Source: Paraburkholderia madseniana (GTDB taxonomy: Bacteria; Pseudomonadota; Gammaproteobacteria; Burkholderiales; Burkholderiaceae). Taken from it: DNA of 64,000 nt. The stretch spans positions 1 through 64,000 of the forward strand of contig NZ_VOSW01000003.1 in NCBI RefSeq assembly GCF_009690905.1, in the 5' to 3' direction. The notes under the pieces were generated by a model. The model saw nothing but the letters and a program-made list of their open reading frames with translations, was not told the DNA's origin and ran no database searches. The position numbers and the translations under genes are program-made. Of this stretch, positions 17,010 to 27,870 are shown in pieces (the stretch's first letter is position 1; each line of letters opens with the position of its first letter).

Positions 17010-17185
17010 GGGGTTACGGACGAAACGGACCGGCGGGAGAAGCGAAATTATCGCATGCGCCGTGAATGCCGGCTGGCGAGCCGTTCCGTTTCGCCTTCAA
17101 GCCATATGCCAGGCCATGCATCAGGCGAAATACGAAGCCATCTGCCAGGCCCGTGCCTCGCTTTGTCCGTCGGTCCGTCCGCGCC

Positions 17186-18250
17186 TCAGATCACCTCGAC
17201 TCGCTGTTCTCCGCTGACCATTTCCCCGATTACGCACGCCTCGTCGAAACCGTCGGCGCGGAACAGGGCGAGCACTTCGTCGACGGATTCTGGCGCGCAC
17301 GACACCAGCAGGCCGCCCGAGGTTTGCGGATCGGTGAGCAGGGTGCGAGCCGTCGACGGCAATGAGGAAGGCAAAACAATGTCCTGACCGTAAGCGTCCC
17401 AGTTGCGCCCCGAAGCGCCGGTAAAAATGCCGGCCTGGGCGAAGCTGACCACGTTCGGCAGCCACGGCAGATCCGCATAGCGCACGCGGGCGGTCAGATT
17501 CGACCCGCGGGCTAATTCCAGCGTATGGCCCAGCAAGCCGAAACCGGTGATGTCCGTGAGGGCATGCACGCCGTCGAGCGTGGACAGCGCCGCGCCCGGC
17601 CGGTTGAGCTTGGTCGTGGCCGCGATCATCGCGGCATAGCCGTTTGAATCGAGCCGGTCCTTTTTCAACGCCGCCGACAACACACCCACGCCCAGCGGCT
17701 TGCCGAGGATCAGCACGTCGCCTGCCCGCGCGCCGGCGTTGCGTTTGACACGCCGCGGATCGACCACACCGATCGCTACCAGGCCGTAAATAGGTTCCAC
17801 CGAATCGATCGAGTGCCCGCCGGCGAGGGGAATGCCGGCTTCGGCGCAGACGGACTCGCCACCCTTCAGCACCGCCGCGATCACGTCGTGCGGCAGCACA
17901 TTGATCGGCATGCCGACGATCGCCAGCGCCATGATCGGCTTGCCGCCCATGGCGTAGACGTCGGACAGCGCATTGGTTGCGGCGATGCGGCCGAAGTCGA
18001 ACGGGTCGTCGACGATCGGCATGAAGAAATCGGTGGTGGCGACGATCGCCTGCTCGTCGTTGAGCCGGTAGACGGCGGCGTCGTCGGCGGTATCGTTGCC
18101 GACCAGCAGGTCGGGAAAGAACGGTAGCGGCGCGCTACGCTTGAGCAGATCGGCAAGCAGGCCGGGGGCGATCTTGCAGCCGCAGCCTCCGCCGTGCGAC
18201 AGGCTGGTCAGGCGGGGCGAAGGGTTTGCGGTGGGGAGGGTGTCGGTCAT
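17186..18250 (-). CDS. selD: selenide, water dikinase (selenophosphate synthase)
   Basis: A 354-residue SelD that makes selenophosphate from selenide and ATP for both SelA and SelU. The ATG at 18250 (MTDTLPTANPS) is chosen because the glycine-rich active-site loop HGGGCGCKIAP then starts near residue 19, the usual place. The loop keeps Cys23 and Lys26, so this is a Cys form and not a selenoprotein. NDTADDAAVYRL and TTDFFMPIVDDPFDFGRIAA are the conserved ATP/metal segments. It is divergent from the formate dehydrogenase operon across 255 bp. Confidence 0.95.
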   Translation of the reverse strand: MTDTLPTANPSPRLTSLSHGGGCGCKIAPGLLADLLKRSAPLPFFPDLLVGNDTADDAAVYRLNDEQAIVATTDFFMPIVDDPFDFGRIAATNALSDVYAMGGKPIMALAIVGMPINVLPHDVIAAVLKGGESVCAEAGIPLAGGHSIDSVEPIYGLVAIGVVDPRRVKRNAGARAGDVLILGKPLGVGVLSAALKKDRLDSNGYAAMIAATTKLNRPGAALSTLDGVHALTDITGFGLLGHTLELARGSNLTARVRYADLPWLPNVVSFAQAGIFTGASGRNWDAYGQDIVLPSSLPSTARTLLTDPQTSGGLLVSCAPESVDEVLALFRADGFDEACVIGEMVSGEQRVEVI

Positions 18251-18377
18251 GTGTGGAGCGGATTTCAGGCTTCGAATAACCACATTATGGCGGTTGTTCG
18301 CGCGCGGCGCAGGACAGCGGGCGCCCACGGTCTTGGTCGTTGCGGACGCAATCAACTGCTGCAAGAGGAATAGTGCC

Positions 18378-18396
18378 CGGTTTCATTGAAACCGGC
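18378..18396. promoter_or_regulatory. 19-bp palindrome between selD and fdoG
   Basis: CCGGTTTCA and TGAAACCGG flank a single T, giving a perfect palindrome in the divergent intergenic region. With no T tract it is more likely an operator than a terminator. It could serve either selD or the fdo operon. Confidence 0.5.
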
Positions 18397-18462
18397 TGCG
18401 GCGCTTCATATTTAATGACGTTGATGACGTGCCAGTCTGGCTGCAGGACTTCATATCGGCCT

Positions 18463-18468
18463 CTATAA
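18463..18468 (+). promoter_or_regulatory. putative -10 box of the fdo operon
   Basis: TATAAT lies 38 bp before the fdoG start. A convincing -35 is not clear; TTCATA closer upstream is at the wrong distance, so an activator may be required. Assignment is tentative. Confidence 0.4.
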
Positions 18469-18505
18469 TCGTTATTAGTATCCCGAAAAGAGCCGAGGCC
18501 ATTAC

Positions 18506-21500
18506 ATGACCCACATGTCCCGGCGACAGTTTCTGAAGGTCTCCGCCACCACGCTCGCCGGATCAAGTTTGGCCCTCATGGGCTTCTCTCCGGCACCCGC
18601 GCTAGCCGAGGTTCGTCAGTACAAACTGTCGCGCACAACTGAAACCCGCAACACCTGCCCGTACTGCTCGGTGGGCTGCGGCATCCTGATGTATGGACTT
18701 GGCGACAACGCCAAGAATGCAAAGTCCAGCATCATCCACATTGAAGGCGATCCCGATCATCCGGTGAACCGCGGCACGTTGTGCCCGAAGGGCGCGAGCC
18801 TGATCGATTTCATTCACAGTCCGAGCCGTCTGAAGTATCCGGAGTACCGCGCGGCTGGATCGAATGAATGGAAGCGGATTTCCTGGGAAGACGCGCTCGA
18901 TCGCATCGCCAGGCTGATGAAGGAAGACCGCGATGCCAACTTCGTCGAGACGACGGAAGACGGCAAGAAGGTCAACCGCTGGCTGACCACCGGCATGCTC
19001 GCGGCATCGGCCGGTAGCAATGAAGTGGGGTATTTGACGCACAAGACTGTCCGCAGTCTTGGCATGCTCGCATTCGATAATCAGGCACGTGTTTGACACG
19101 GCCCGACGGTGGCAGGTCTTGCCCCGACGTTTGGCCGTGGAGCGATGACGAACCATTGGGTCGACATCAAGAACGCGGATGTGATTCTCGTGATGGGCGG
19201 CAATGCAGCCGAGGCGCACCCGTGCGGTTTCAAGTGGGTCACGGAAGCGAAGGCGCATCGCAAGGCAAGGTTGATCGTGGTCGATCCGCGCTTTACGCGT
19301 ACGGCCTCGGTCGCGGACTACTACGCGCAGATTCGGACCGGCTCGGACATCGTGTTCCTGGGCGGGGTGATCAACTATTTGCTCACCAACGACAAGATTC
19401 AGCACGAGTACGTCAAGAATTACACGGATATGCCGTTCATCGTGCGCGAGGATTTCTCGTTCACGGACGGCCTGTATTCCGGCTACGATGCGGATAAACG
19501 CAGCTACGACAAGAGCACGTGGGACTACGAGCGCGGCGACGATGGTTACGCCAAAATCGATCCGACGCTGCAGCACCCGCGCTGCGTCTATCAGTTGATG
19601 AAGCAGCACTACTCGCGCTATACGCCCGAGCAGGTCGAGCGGACCTGCGGCACGCCGAAGGACAAATTCCTCAAGGTGTGCGAGATGCTGGCATCGACGG
19701 CCGTCCCCGGGCGCGCCGGCACGATCCTGTACGCGCTCGGCTGGACGCATCATTCGATCGGCGCGCAGATCATCCGCACCGGCGCGATGGTGCAATTGCT
19801 GCTGGGCAACATCGGCATTGCGGGCGGCGGCATGAACGCACTGCGTGGTCACTCGAACATTCAGGGTTTGACCGACCTGGGTTTGATGTCGAACCTGTTG
19901 CCGGGCTACATGACGCTGCCGATGGAAGCCGAGCAGGACTTCGACGCCTTCATCACGAAGCGCGCGAGCCAGCCGTTGCGGCCGAACCAGTTGAGCTACT
20001 GGCGCAACTACCGCGCGTTTCATGTCAGCTTCATGAAGTCGTGGTGGGGCGATAACGCGACCGCCGAGAACAACTTCGGCTACGACTATCTGCCGAAGCT
20101 TGATAAGTCATACGACATGCTGCAGGTCTTCGAGCTGATGAATCAAGGCAAGATGACCGGCTACATCGCGCAGGGCTTCAACCCGCTTGCCGCGGCGCCG
20201 AACAAGGCGAAGATCGGCGCGAGTCTGGCCAAACTGAAGTGGCTCGTCATCATGGATCCGCTCGCCACAGAAACGTCGGAGTTCTGGAAGAACTTCGGCG
20301 AGTTCAACGACGTCGATCCGTCGAAGATTCAAACCGAAGTTTTCCGTCTGCCTACCACGTGTTTCGCCGAGGAACGCGGCTCGCTGGTCAGTTCCAGCCG
20401 CGTGCTGCAGTGGCACTGGCAGGGCGCCGACGGGCCGGGCGAGGCGAAGAGCGACCTCGAGATCATGTCGGGGCTGTGGCTGCGCATTCGTAAGGCTTAT
20501 AAGGAGAACGGCGGCAAATATCCCGATCCGATTCTCAACATGAGCTGGCCTTACTCCGATCCGGAAAGCCCGACGCCTGAAGAAATCGCCATGGAGTTCA
20601 ACGGCAAGGCGCTCGCCGACGTGACCGACGCTACCGACAAAACCAAGGTGCTCGCCAAGAAGGGCGAGCAGTTGGCGGGCTTCGCGCAGCTTCGCGACGA
20701 CGGCAGCACCGCGAGCGGTTGCTGGATCTTCTGCGGTTCGTGGACTCAGGCGGGCAACCAGATGGGCCGCCGCGACAATTCGGACCCGACCGGCATCGGC
20801 AATACGTTGAACTGGGCATGGGCGTGGCCTGCGAACCGGCGGATTCTGTACAACCGTGCTTCGTGCGACGTCAGCGGCAAACCGTTCGACTCCACGCGCA
20901 AGCTGATCGCGTGGAACGGCAAGACGTGGAGCGGTGCGGACATTCCCGACTTCAAGGTGGACGAGCCGCCTGAAAACGGCATGAATCCGTTCATCATGAA
21001 TGCGGAGGGCGTGGCGCGCTTCTTCTCGCGCGACGGTCTGGTGGAAGGTCCATTCCCCGAGCACTACGAACCGTTCGAAACACCGCTCGGCTACAACCCG
21101 CTGCATCCGGATAACAAGGCGGTCGTCAGCAGTCCGGCGGCGCGCGTGTTCCCGGACGATCGGGCCGCTTTCGGCACGCATGAGAACTTCCCGCATACGG
21201 CCACCACGTATCGTCTGACCGAGCATTTCCACTACTGGACCAAGCACGCGCGTCTGAACGCGATTGTGCAGCCGCAACAGTTTGTGGAGATCGGCGAGGA
21301 TCTGGCGAAGGAGGTGGGCGTGGTCGCGGGGGATCGCGTGAAGGTGTCGTCCAATCGCGGGCACATCATCGCGGTGGCGCTCGTCACCAAGCGGATTAAA
21401 CCGCTGATGATCGAAGGGAAAAAGGTCCAGACAGTCGGGTTGCCGTTGCATTGGGGCTTCAAGGGGCTCGCGAAGCCGGGTTATCTCGTCAATACGCTGA

Positions 21501-21574
21501 CGCCTTCCGTGGGCGACGGGAATTCGCAAACACCGGAATTCAAGTCGTTCCTCGTCAAGGTCGAAAAGGCATAA
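18506..21574 (+). CDS. fdoG: formate dehydrogenase alpha subunit, selenocysteine-containing (FdoG/FdnG type)
   Basis: The catalytic subunit oxidises formate to CO2 at a molybdenum bis-MGD centre, with Sec as ligand. The in-frame TGA at 19094-19096 is read as Sec197: the flanks NQARV-Sec-HGPTVAG match FdoG/FdnG, and the frame runs on for 825 more codons, giving 1022 aa (E. coli FdoG is 1016). The N-terminus SRRQFLKVSATTLAG is a Tat signal, so the enzyme faces the periplasm. CPYCSVGCG and GTLCPKG bind a 4Fe-4S cluster. GAGG precedes the ATG. Beta, gamma and fdhE genes follow directly. An automatic caller would split this gene in two at the TGA. Confidence 0.96.
19094..19140 (+). promoter_or_regulatory. 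bacterial SECIS element in fdoG
   Basis: Directly after the TGA, CACGGCC (19097-19103) pairs with GGCCGTG (19133-19139). At the top, GGCA (19111-19114) pairs with TGCC (19120-19123) around the loop GGTCT. The apical AGGTCT resembles the SelB-binding loop of E. coli fdhF and fdnG. It should recruit SelB and Sec-tRNA to recode the UGA. Confidence 0.85.
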
Positions 21575-21583
21575 GGAAAAGAG

Positions 21584-22516
21584 ATGGCACTGCAATCACT
21601 GGATATCAAACGCCTCTCGGCCACGACCTTGCCCGAACCGCAAGTGCGTGAGCCGGTGACGGGCACGGTCGCCAAGCTCATCGACGTATCGAAGTGCATT
21701 GGCTGCAAGGCGTGTCAGACGGCCTGCATGGAGTGGAACGATCTGCGCGACGAGATCGGCACGACAACCGGCATCTATGACAACCCGCGCGATCTGTCTG
21801 AGCATTCGTGGACCGTCATGCGGTTCTCGGAGTACGAGAACACCGAAGGCGATCTCGAGTGGCTGATCCGCAAGGACGGCTGCATGCACTGCGAGGATCC
21901 AGGCTGTCTGAAGGCCTGCCCTTCGCCGGGCGCGATCGTGCAGTACACGAACGGTATCGTGGATTTTCACGAGGAAAACTGCATCGGCTGCGGCTATTGC
22001 ATCACCGGTTGCCCGTTCAACGTGCCGCGCATTTCGAAGAAGGACAACCGTGCGTACAAGTGCACGCTGTGTTCGGATCGCGTGGCTGTCGGTCAGGAGC
22101 CGGCGTGCGTGAAGACCTGCCCGACCGGCGCGATCATGTTCGGCACCAAGGAGGACATGAAGCAGCAGGCGGCGGATCGGATTGTCGATCTGAAGGAGCG
22201 CGGTTTCCAGAACGCCGGTTTGTACGATCCCGCCGGCGTGGGCGGCACGCATGTGATGTATGTGCTGCACCACGCCGACAAAGCCAACCTGTATCACGGT
22301 TTGCCGCAGAATCCGAAGATCAGCGCGATGGTTTACCTATGGAAAGGTCTGGCGAAACCGCTGGCGCTGGCAGGGATCGCGTTTGCTGCAGTGGCAGGGT
22401 TCTTCCACTACACCCGTGTCGGTCCGAACGAGGTGACGGAGGCGGAAGAAGCCGAAGCACAGCACGAAGCTGATGAAGCACGCCGTTCGCGGGAGGCATC
22501 CGATGAAGCACGCTGA
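21584..22516 (+). CDS. fdoH: formate dehydrogenase beta (iron-sulfur) subunit
   Basis: A 310-residue electron-transfer subunit with four 4Fe-4S binding sets: [48 protein letters not shown], and CTLCSDRV with CVKTCPTGA. One C-terminal membrane helix ([16 protein letters not shown]) anchors it, leaving an acidic, alanine-rich tail. It starts 9 nt after fdoG behind AAGGAAAAG and overlaps the gamma gene by 14 nt. It passes electrons from FdoG to the haem of FdoI. Confidence 0.95.
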   Translation: MALQSLDIKRLSATTLPEPQVREPVTGTVAKLIDVSKCIGCKACQTACMEWNDLRDEIGTTTGIYDNPRDLSEHSWTVMRFSEYENTEGDLEWLIRKDGCMHCEDPGCLKACPSPGAIVQYTNGIVDFHEENCIGCGYCITGCPFNVPRISKKDNRAYKCTLCSDRVAVGQEPACVKTCPTGAIMFGTKEDMKQQAADRIVDLKERGFQNAGLYDPAGVGGTHVMYVLHHADKANLYHGLPQNPKISAMVYLWKGLAKPLALAGIAFAAVAGFFHYTRVGPNEVTEAEEAEAQHEADEARRSREASDEAR

Positions 22517-23168
22517 CAATCACGAGCAAGTTGTGCTGAAAGACGTGAAGGGCAACAGCCTGATCCAGCGCTACACGCCGAATGAACGGACGAATCACTG
22601 GATCACCGCCATCACGTTCGTTCTGCTGGCGCTGTCCGGCCTCGCCATGTTCCATCCGGCGATGTCGTGGCTGTACGCGATCTTCGGCGGCGGCCAATGG
22701 ACGCGGATTCTGCATCCGTTTGTCGGTTGCGTGATGTTCCTGTCGTTCCTGATTCTTGCGTTGCGCTTCTGGCATCACAATTATCTGGACAAAGCCGACA
22801 TCCAGTGGATGAAGCAGATAGATGACGTGCTCAACAATCGTGAGGAAAAGCTCCCCGCGATCGGAAAGTACAATGCCGGTCAAAAGCTGCTATTTTTCAC
22901 CATGGTGGTCTGCCTGCTGCTATTGCTGGCGAGCGGCATTGTGATCTGGCGGCGCTATTTCTCGTTCTATTTCCCGATCGAGATCATCCGCCTCGCGGCG
23001 CTGGTTCATGCTGCGGCTGCGTTCGTGTTGATCGTCGGTATCGTCGTGCATATTTACGCGGCGCTGTGGATCAAGGGCTCGATCGGCGCGATGACGCGCG
23101 GGACCGTGACCTATGGCTGGGCGAGAAAGCATCATCCGAACTGGTTCAAGGAAATCATCGGCAAGTAG
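22503..23168 (+). CDS. fdoI: formate dehydrogenase gamma subunit, cytochrome b
   Basis: A 221-residue membrane cytochrome b with four hydrophobic segments. Candidate haem-ligand histidines occur in [29 protein letters not shown] and [11 protein letters not shown]. The ATG at 22503 is chosen because GGGAGG precedes it at ideal spacing; an earlier in-frame ATG lies inside fdoH. It reduces quinone with electrons from the beta subunit. A 12-nt motif, GATGAAGCACGC, occurs at both possible starts and looks like a small local duplication. Confidence 0.93.
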   Translation: MKHADNHEQVVLKDVKGNSLIQRYTPNERTNHWITAITFVLLALSGLAMFHPAMSWLYAIFGGGQWTRILHPFVGCVMFLSFLILALRFWHHNYLDKADIQWMKQIDDVLNNREEKLPAIGKYNAGQKLLFFTMVVCLLLLLASGIVIWRRYFSFYFPIEIIRLAALVHAAAAFVLIVGIVVHIYAALWIKGSIGAMTRGTVTYGWARKHHPNWFKEIIGK

Positions 23169-23277
23169 GATCGGCAACAAGCGTGGCGCAATTTGCCACG
23201 CACCCCGAGCCGCCGCCCCTGTTCGACGAACTGCGGCGGCTCTTCAGTTTTCAGCGCAGTTTTCAGAGGTCGATACT

Positions 23278-24276
23278 TTGGTTCAACGCATTCTTGAGGC
23301 CGGCGATATCGAATCGCTCGATCACACGGCGATTCCCCGCATCCGTACGCCGGAACGGCTGGCGGTCTTTTCGGCGCGCGCCGCGCGGCTGCGTCAATTG
23401 GCGGCGCTCAGCAATCCGATCGCCGGCTATTTGCGTCTGATGGCCGTGCTGGCGGACGCGCAGCAAGCCGTGATCACCGGCTTCAAGGCGAAGCCGCCCA
23501 GCGCCGAGTTGATCGCGAGTGCGCAGCAGCATTCCATGCCGCTGATTCCGGCGCTTTCCGGCGTGCGCGATCCGGCGTGGCACGACGTTTTTCTTCAATT
23601 GCTCGACAAGGTGCAAGCTGCCGGTTCACTCACACCGCCGCTCGAAGCGCTCCTCGCCAGACTGCGAATACTCGATAAAGTCACTCTCGACACCCAGGCC
23701 GACGCGATTTTCGCGCAGCGCTTCGAGGAAGTCGATCCGGCGAGCGCGCCGTTCATCATGGCCGCGCTGCAAGTCGTATGGACCGACCTCGCTGCGGACA
23801 TCGACAAGCGCGAGGTGCCGTACATCGAGACGTTAGGCCTGTGTCCGGTGTGCGGATCGCATCCGGTGGCGAGCATGGTGCGCGTGGGCGGTGCGTATGA
23901 CAATTACCGTTACCTGCAATGCGGCCTGTGTGCGACGGAGTGGCACATGGTCCGCGCGAAATGCTCTAACTGCGATTCGACCAAAGGCATTGCCTATCAC
24001 GCAGTCGGCTCGCAGGACGCCGATGAGGCCACGCGAGAAGCCGATTCGAAGAATGCATCCTTGAAGGCGGAGTCGTGCGACGAATGCCATACTTACCGGA
24101 AGATCGGCATTCAGTCGAAGGACTACGATTTCGAACCGTTCGCGGATGATCTCGCCAGTCTCACGCTGGACCTGCTGATGGGAGCGGAAGGTTATCGGCG
24201 CGCGTCGCCGCATCCGTGGCTCTGGCCGGAACAGGCCGATCCTGCGGCTGATGATTCTTCCGGCGAATCCGACTGA
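23278..24276 (+). CDS. fdhE: formate dehydrogenase accessory protein FdhE
   Basis: A 332-residue maturation factor, read from a TTG at 23278 because AGAGG lies 7 nt upstream; the longer frame from 23113 runs into fdoI without a site. The C-terminal half carries the rubredoxin-like cysteine pairs CPVCG, CGLC, CSNC and CDEC expected in FdhE. FdhE is needed for active respiratory formate dehydrogenases in E. coli. It lies between the structural genes and selA. Confidence 0.92.
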   Translation: MVQRILEAGDIESLDHTAIPRIRTPERLAVFSARAARLRQLAALSNPIAGYLRLMAVLADAQQAVITGFKAKPPSAELIASAQQHSMPLIPALSGVRDPAWHDVFLQLLDKVQAAGSLTPPLEALLARLRILDKVTLDTQADAIFAQRFEEVDPASAPFIMAALQVVWTDLAADIDKREVPYIETLGLCPVCGSHPVASMVRVGGAYDNYRYLQCGLCATEWHMVRAKCSNCDSTKGIAYHAVGSQDADEATREADSKNASLKAESCDECHTYRKIGIQSKDYDFEPFADDLASLTLDLLMGAEGYRRASPHPWLWPEQADPAADDSSGESD

Positions 24277-24292
24277 GAAAGAGGATTGCTTC

Positions 24293-25723
24293 GTGAGCGA
24301 TGTAACCGGCTCTGAATTGCGGGCGCTGATGGCGCGCGTGCCGTCGGTGGAAAAGGTGATGGCGTCTGCCGAGTTTGCGGCGTTGCTGACGGAGTTCGGC
24401 CGTACGCAGGTGTTGGGTGCTCTGCGTGACGCACTCGACGCCTGGCGCGTCAGCGCGCAATCCGGCGATGCGTCGGTGAGCGCGCTCGATATCGCGCAAC
24501 TGCGGGCCTCCGTCGAAGCCACGCTGCGCCGGCGCAACGCGGCCCGCTTGCGCAGCGTCTTCAATCTGACCGGCACCGTGCTGCATACCAATCTCGGCCG
24601 CGCATTGCTGCCCGACGAAGCGGTGCAAGCCGTCATGAAAGCGCTCACGCAACCGGCCAACCTCGAGTTCGATCTCGGCACCGGCAAGCGCGGTGATCGC
24701 GACGATCTGATCGACGAACTCATCTGCGAACTGACAGGAGCCGAAGCGGCGACCGTGGTCAACAACAATGCCGCAGCGGTGTTGCTCTCGTTGTCCGCGC
24801 TGGCGTCGAAGAAAGAAGTGATCGTGTCGCGTGGCGAGCTGGTTGAAATCGGCGGCGCGTTTCGCATTCCCGACATCATGAGCCGCGCGGGCGCCAGGCT
24901 GCGCGAAGTCGGTACCACCAACCGCACGCATCTGAAGGACTACGACGAAGCCATCGGTCCGCAAACCGCGTTGCTGATGAAAGTCCACACGAGCAATTAC
25001 GCGATCTGCGGATTCACCAAAGAGGTCGCCATCGACGCCATCGCGCCGCTCGCCCACGCACGCGGTCTTGCCGTTGCGGTGGACCTCGGCAGCGGCACGC
25101 TGGTCGATCTGACGCAATGGGGCTTGCCGCGTGAGACGACCGTACGCGAAACCATCGAAGCCGGCGCCGATCTTGTCACGTTCAGCGGCGACAAACTGCT
25201 TGGCGGCCCGCAGGCGGGGTTGATCGTCGGCCGGCGTGATCTGATCGCAAAGATCAAGAAGCATCCCCTCAAACGCGCGCTGCGGGTCGGCAAACTGACG
25301 CTCGCGGCATTGGAGCCTGTGCTGCAGATGTATCGTGCGCCGGAAAAACTCGCTGAGCGGCTGACTACGCTGCGTTTGCTCACGCGACCGAGCGACGACA
25401 TCCGGCTTACCGCGGAGCGGGTGCAGCCTGTGTTGCAGCGTGTGGCCGGAGAGCGCTACGTCGTAGTGGCCGAGCCCATGTTCAGTCAGATCGGCAGCGG
25501 TGCATTGCCTGTCGATGTGCTGCCGAGCTACGGCCTCGTGATCAGGACCGCCGACGGCAAGCGCGGCGGCCGTCAATTGCTCGCGCTCGAGAAGCGTTTG
25601 CGCGAGATGGCGCGGCCGGTCATCGGCCGGATCGCGGACGATGCATTGCGTCTCGATCTGCGCTGTCTCGAAGCCGCCGATGAAGCGCAGTTGATCGAGC
25701 AACTGAAGGACATGCAGGCATGA
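24293..25723 (+). CDS. selA: L-seryl-tRNA(Sec) selenium transferase
   Basis: A 476-residue PLP enzyme that converts Ser-tRNA(Sec) to Sec-tRNA(Sec) with selenophosphate. The GTG at 24293 follows AGAGG; a further upstream ATG overlaps fdhE. Typical features are [20 protein letters not shown] (about residue 85), [15 protein letters not shown] (about 150) and the PLP lysine in [14 protein letters not shown] (about 300). It overlaps selB by 4 nt (ATGA). Confidence 0.95.
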   Translation: MSDVTGSELRALMARVPSVEKVMASAEFAALLTEFGRTQVLGALRDALDAWRVSAQSGDASVSALDIAQLRASVEATLRRRNAARLRSVFNLTGTVLHTNLGRALLPDEAVQAVMKALTQPANLEFDLGTGKRGDRDDLIDELICELTGAEAATVVNNNAAAVLLSLSALASKKEVIVSRGELVEIGGAFRIPDIMSRAGARLREVGTTNRTHLKDYDEAIGPQTALLMKVHTSNYAICGFTKEVAIDAIAPLAHARGLAVAVDLGSGTLVDLTQWGLPRETTVRETIEAGADLVTFSGDKLLGGPQAGLIVGRRDLIAKIKKHPLKRALRVGKLTLAALEPVLQMYRAPEKLAERLTTLRLLTRPSDDIRLTAERVQPVLQRVAGERYVVVAEPMFSQIGSGALPVDVLPSYGLVIRTADGKRGGRQLLALEKRLREMARPVIGRIADDALRLDLRCLEAADEAQLIEQLKDMQA

Positions 25724-27636
25724 TCGTAGGTACGGCCGGGCATATCGACCACGGCAAGACGAGTCTGGTGAGAGCGCTGTCGGGCGTCGATACGGATCGT
25801 CTCAAGGAAGAAAAGGCGCGCGGCATTTCGATCGAACTGGGCTATGCGTACGTGCCGCTCGACAACGGCGACGTGCTCGGCCTGATCGATGTGCCGGGCC
25901 ACGAAAAGCTCGTCCATACGATGACCGCGGGCGCGAGTGGGATTGATTTCGCGTTGCTCGTGATCGCCGCCGATGATGGCGTCATGCCGCAAACGCGCGA
26001 ACATCTGGCGATTGTGGAACTGCTCGGCATCAAGCGCGGCGCGATAGCGCTGACCAAGATAGATCGCGTTGATGCTGAGCGGCTGCAGGCAGTGCGTGAC
26101 GAGGTGACAGCGTTTCTGAGCGGCAGCGTGCTGCAGGACGCTCCCGTGTTCGATACCTGCGCGACGCGTGAAGATGACCTTGGCGTGGCCGCGTTGAAAG
26201 CACATTTGCACGCGGCGGCAGTAGCGTGGCGCATGGGGCGCGACGACGGTCTGTTCCGTCTCGCGGTCGACCGGGTCTTCACGCTCGCGGGCCAAGGCAC
26301 GATCGTGACGGGGACCGTGGTGTCGGGACGCGTGACGGTGGGTGACACGGTGCTGCTCGCGCCGAAAAATCAGCCGGTGCGTGTACGTAGCATTCATGCG
26401 CAGAATCGTCCGGCCGAGACTGGAAGGGCAGGGGAGCGCTGTGCGTTGAATCTGGCGGGCATCGAGAAGAGCGCAATCGATCGCGGCGACTGGATTGTTG
26501 ATCCACGTTTGTCGGAAGCCTCGGAACGCATCGACGTTATGCTTACGCTGCTCACCGATGCATCGTTGACGCTGGAGCATTGGACGCCGCTGCATGTGCA
26601 TCTGGGCACGCAGCATCAGGTGGCGCATGTCGCGTTGCTCGATGGCGAGACGCTCGGCGCAGGTCAGCGGGCGCACGTGCAGCTCGTGTTCGAACGGCCG
26701 GTGTGCGCCCTTCCTGGCGATCGCTTTGTCGTGCGCAATGCTCAGGCTGATCGCACGGTTGGGGGCGGTCATGTGCTCGATCCGTTTGCGCCTTCGCGTA
26801 AGCGTCGCTCGGCAGAGCGGCTGGCGTGGCTCGATGCGATTCAGGTCATGCTCGACACCGGCGCGCTGGATTCGCTTCTGACAAGGGCGCCGCATGGATT
26901 GTCTCGTTCGTTGCTGGAACGACTGACGGGTATGCAGGCGGCCGTGCTCGCGTTGCCATCTGACACGCGCGTTGTGGAACTCCCCGGCGGTAATGACGCG
27001 TTGTTGATCGCCTATGCTTCGTGGCGTGCCTTGTATGCGCGGCTGATTGCGGCACTAAAGCAGTACCACGAACGCTCGCCGGATGAACTCGGCCCGGATG
27101 TATCGCGCTTACGGCGGATCGCAGCGCCGCTCGTCGACGATGCATTGTGGCGCGCCCTAGTCGACGATGCGGCGGCGCGCGGCGAGATCGTCAGACGCGG
27201 GCCGTGGTTGCATCTGCCTGACCACGCGGTGACACTTGACGACGCCGATCGCGCGCTCGCTGCAGCACTGCTGCCGGCGCTGAAAGACGGGCGTTTCGAT
27301 CCGCCCTGGGTGCGCGATCTGGCAAACGCACACGGTGTATCCGAAGACCGCGTGCGGCAGTTGCTGCGCAAACTCGCGCGACAGGGCGAGCTCTTTCAGG
27401 TCGTGCGCGACCTCTTTTATCATCATGAGGTGATTCGCGAACTGGCTTTGATTGCGGGTTCCGAAGCGCAAAAGAATGCGGGTACGGTAGCGGCCGCACC
27501 GTTTCGCGATGTCACCGGTCTTGGGAGAAAACGTGCGATCCAGCTTTTGGAATTCTTCGACCGGGTTGGATATACTCGCTTCCACCGTGGCCTGCATCTG
27601 ATGCGCACGGATAGTCGTTGGCTCGATCTGATTTGA
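25720..27636 (+). CDS. selB: selenocysteine-specific elongation factor SelB
   Basis: A 638-residue GTPase. The EF-Tu-like N-terminal half has [17 protein letters not shown] (G1), [12 protein letters not shown] (G3) and ALTKIDRVD (G4), then beta-barrel domains II and III. The C-terminal part from about 390 holds winged helices that bind the SECIS loop; [18 protein letters not shown] closes the last one. It brings Sec-tRNA to the fdoG UGA. Its ATG overlaps the selA stop, and selC follows 57 nt later. Confidence 0.95.
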   Translation: MIVGTAGHIDHGKTSLVRALSGVDTDRLKEEKARGISIELGYAYVPLDNGDVLGLIDVPGHEKLVHTMTAGASGIDFALLVIAADDGVMPQTREHLAIVELLGIKRGAIALTKIDRVDAERLQAVRDEVTAFLSGSVLQDAPVFDTCATREDDLGVAALKAHLHAAAVAWRMGRDDGLFRLAVDRVFTLAGQGTIVTGTVVSGRVTVGDTVLLAPKNQPVRVRSIHAQNRPAETGRAGERCALNLAGIEKSAIDRGDWIVDPRLSEASERIDVMLTLLTDASLTLEHWTPLHVHLGTQHQVAHVALLDGETLGAGQRAHVQLVFERPVCALPGDRFVVRNAQADRTVGGGHVLDPFAPSRKRRSAERLAWLDAIQVMLDTGALDSLLTRAPHGLSRSLLERLTGMQAAVLALPSDTRVVELPGGNDALLIAYASWRALYARLIAALKQYHERSPDELGPDVSRLRRIAAPLVDDALWRALVDDAAARGEIVRRGPWLHLPDHAVTLDDADRALAAALLPALKDGRFDPPWVRDLANAHGVSEDRVRQLLRKLARQGELFQVVRDLFYHHEVIRELALIAGSEAQKNAGTVAAAPFRDVTGLGRKRAIQLLEFFDRVGYTRFHRGLHLMRTDSRWLDLI

Positions 27637-27661
27637 TTCAGTGTTTGAGTTGCAGGGCGTG

Positions 27662-27688
27662 GTTCAGGTAGTTCAAGTAGTTCAATCA
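27662..27688 (+). repeat. three 9-bp tandem repeats before selC
   Basis: GTTCAGGTA, GTTCAAGTA and GTTCAATCA follow each other without a gap and end 5 nt before the mature tRNA-Sec. They may be spacer, a processing signal or promoter-associated sequence. Confidence 0.6.
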
Positions 27689-27693
27689 CCGTA

Positions 27694-27789
27694 GGAAGGC
27701 ATTCGCATCCGGTGGTGCGGCTGGACTTCAAATCCAGTTGAGGGCGTCAGACGCTCTCAGGTCGGTTCGACTCCGGCTGCCTTCCGCCA
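27694..27789 (+). tRNA. selC: tRNA-Sec, anticodon TCA
   Basis: A 96-nt tRNA. The acceptor is 8 bp long (GGAAGGCA with TGCCTTCC, discriminator G, encoded CCA). The anticodon arm is CTGGA-CTTCAAA-TCCAG with anticodon TCA, which reads UGA. A long variable arm (TTGAGGGCG to CGCTCTCAG) is present, and the T arm contains GGTTCGACTCC. These are hallmarks of bacterial selC. Its location behind selAB and fdoGHI completes the decoding set. Confidence 0.96.
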
Positions 27790-27870
27790 GGACGCTCCCG
27801 GAGCTTTTCGGGGCATCTCTTAAGCTTCCACAATCCGCCGATTTAACGATGCTTTGTGCGTATAGGGCGT

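Noticed and set aside
19094..19096. TGA as a nonsense mutation or frameshift in fdoG
   Set aside because: The frame continues unchanged, the site is the known Sec position, a SECIS hairpin follows and selABC/selC are adjacent.
18602..20023. 473-codon minus-strand frame across fdoG
   Set aside because: Antisense shadow of the strongly supported formate dehydrogenase gene; its translation is Arg/His-rich, as typical of GC-rich antisense frames.
27794..27808. GCTCCCGGAGCTTTT as a strong terminator after selC
   Set aside because: The stem is only 4-5 bp with a 1-3 nt loop; too weak to list as a terminator.
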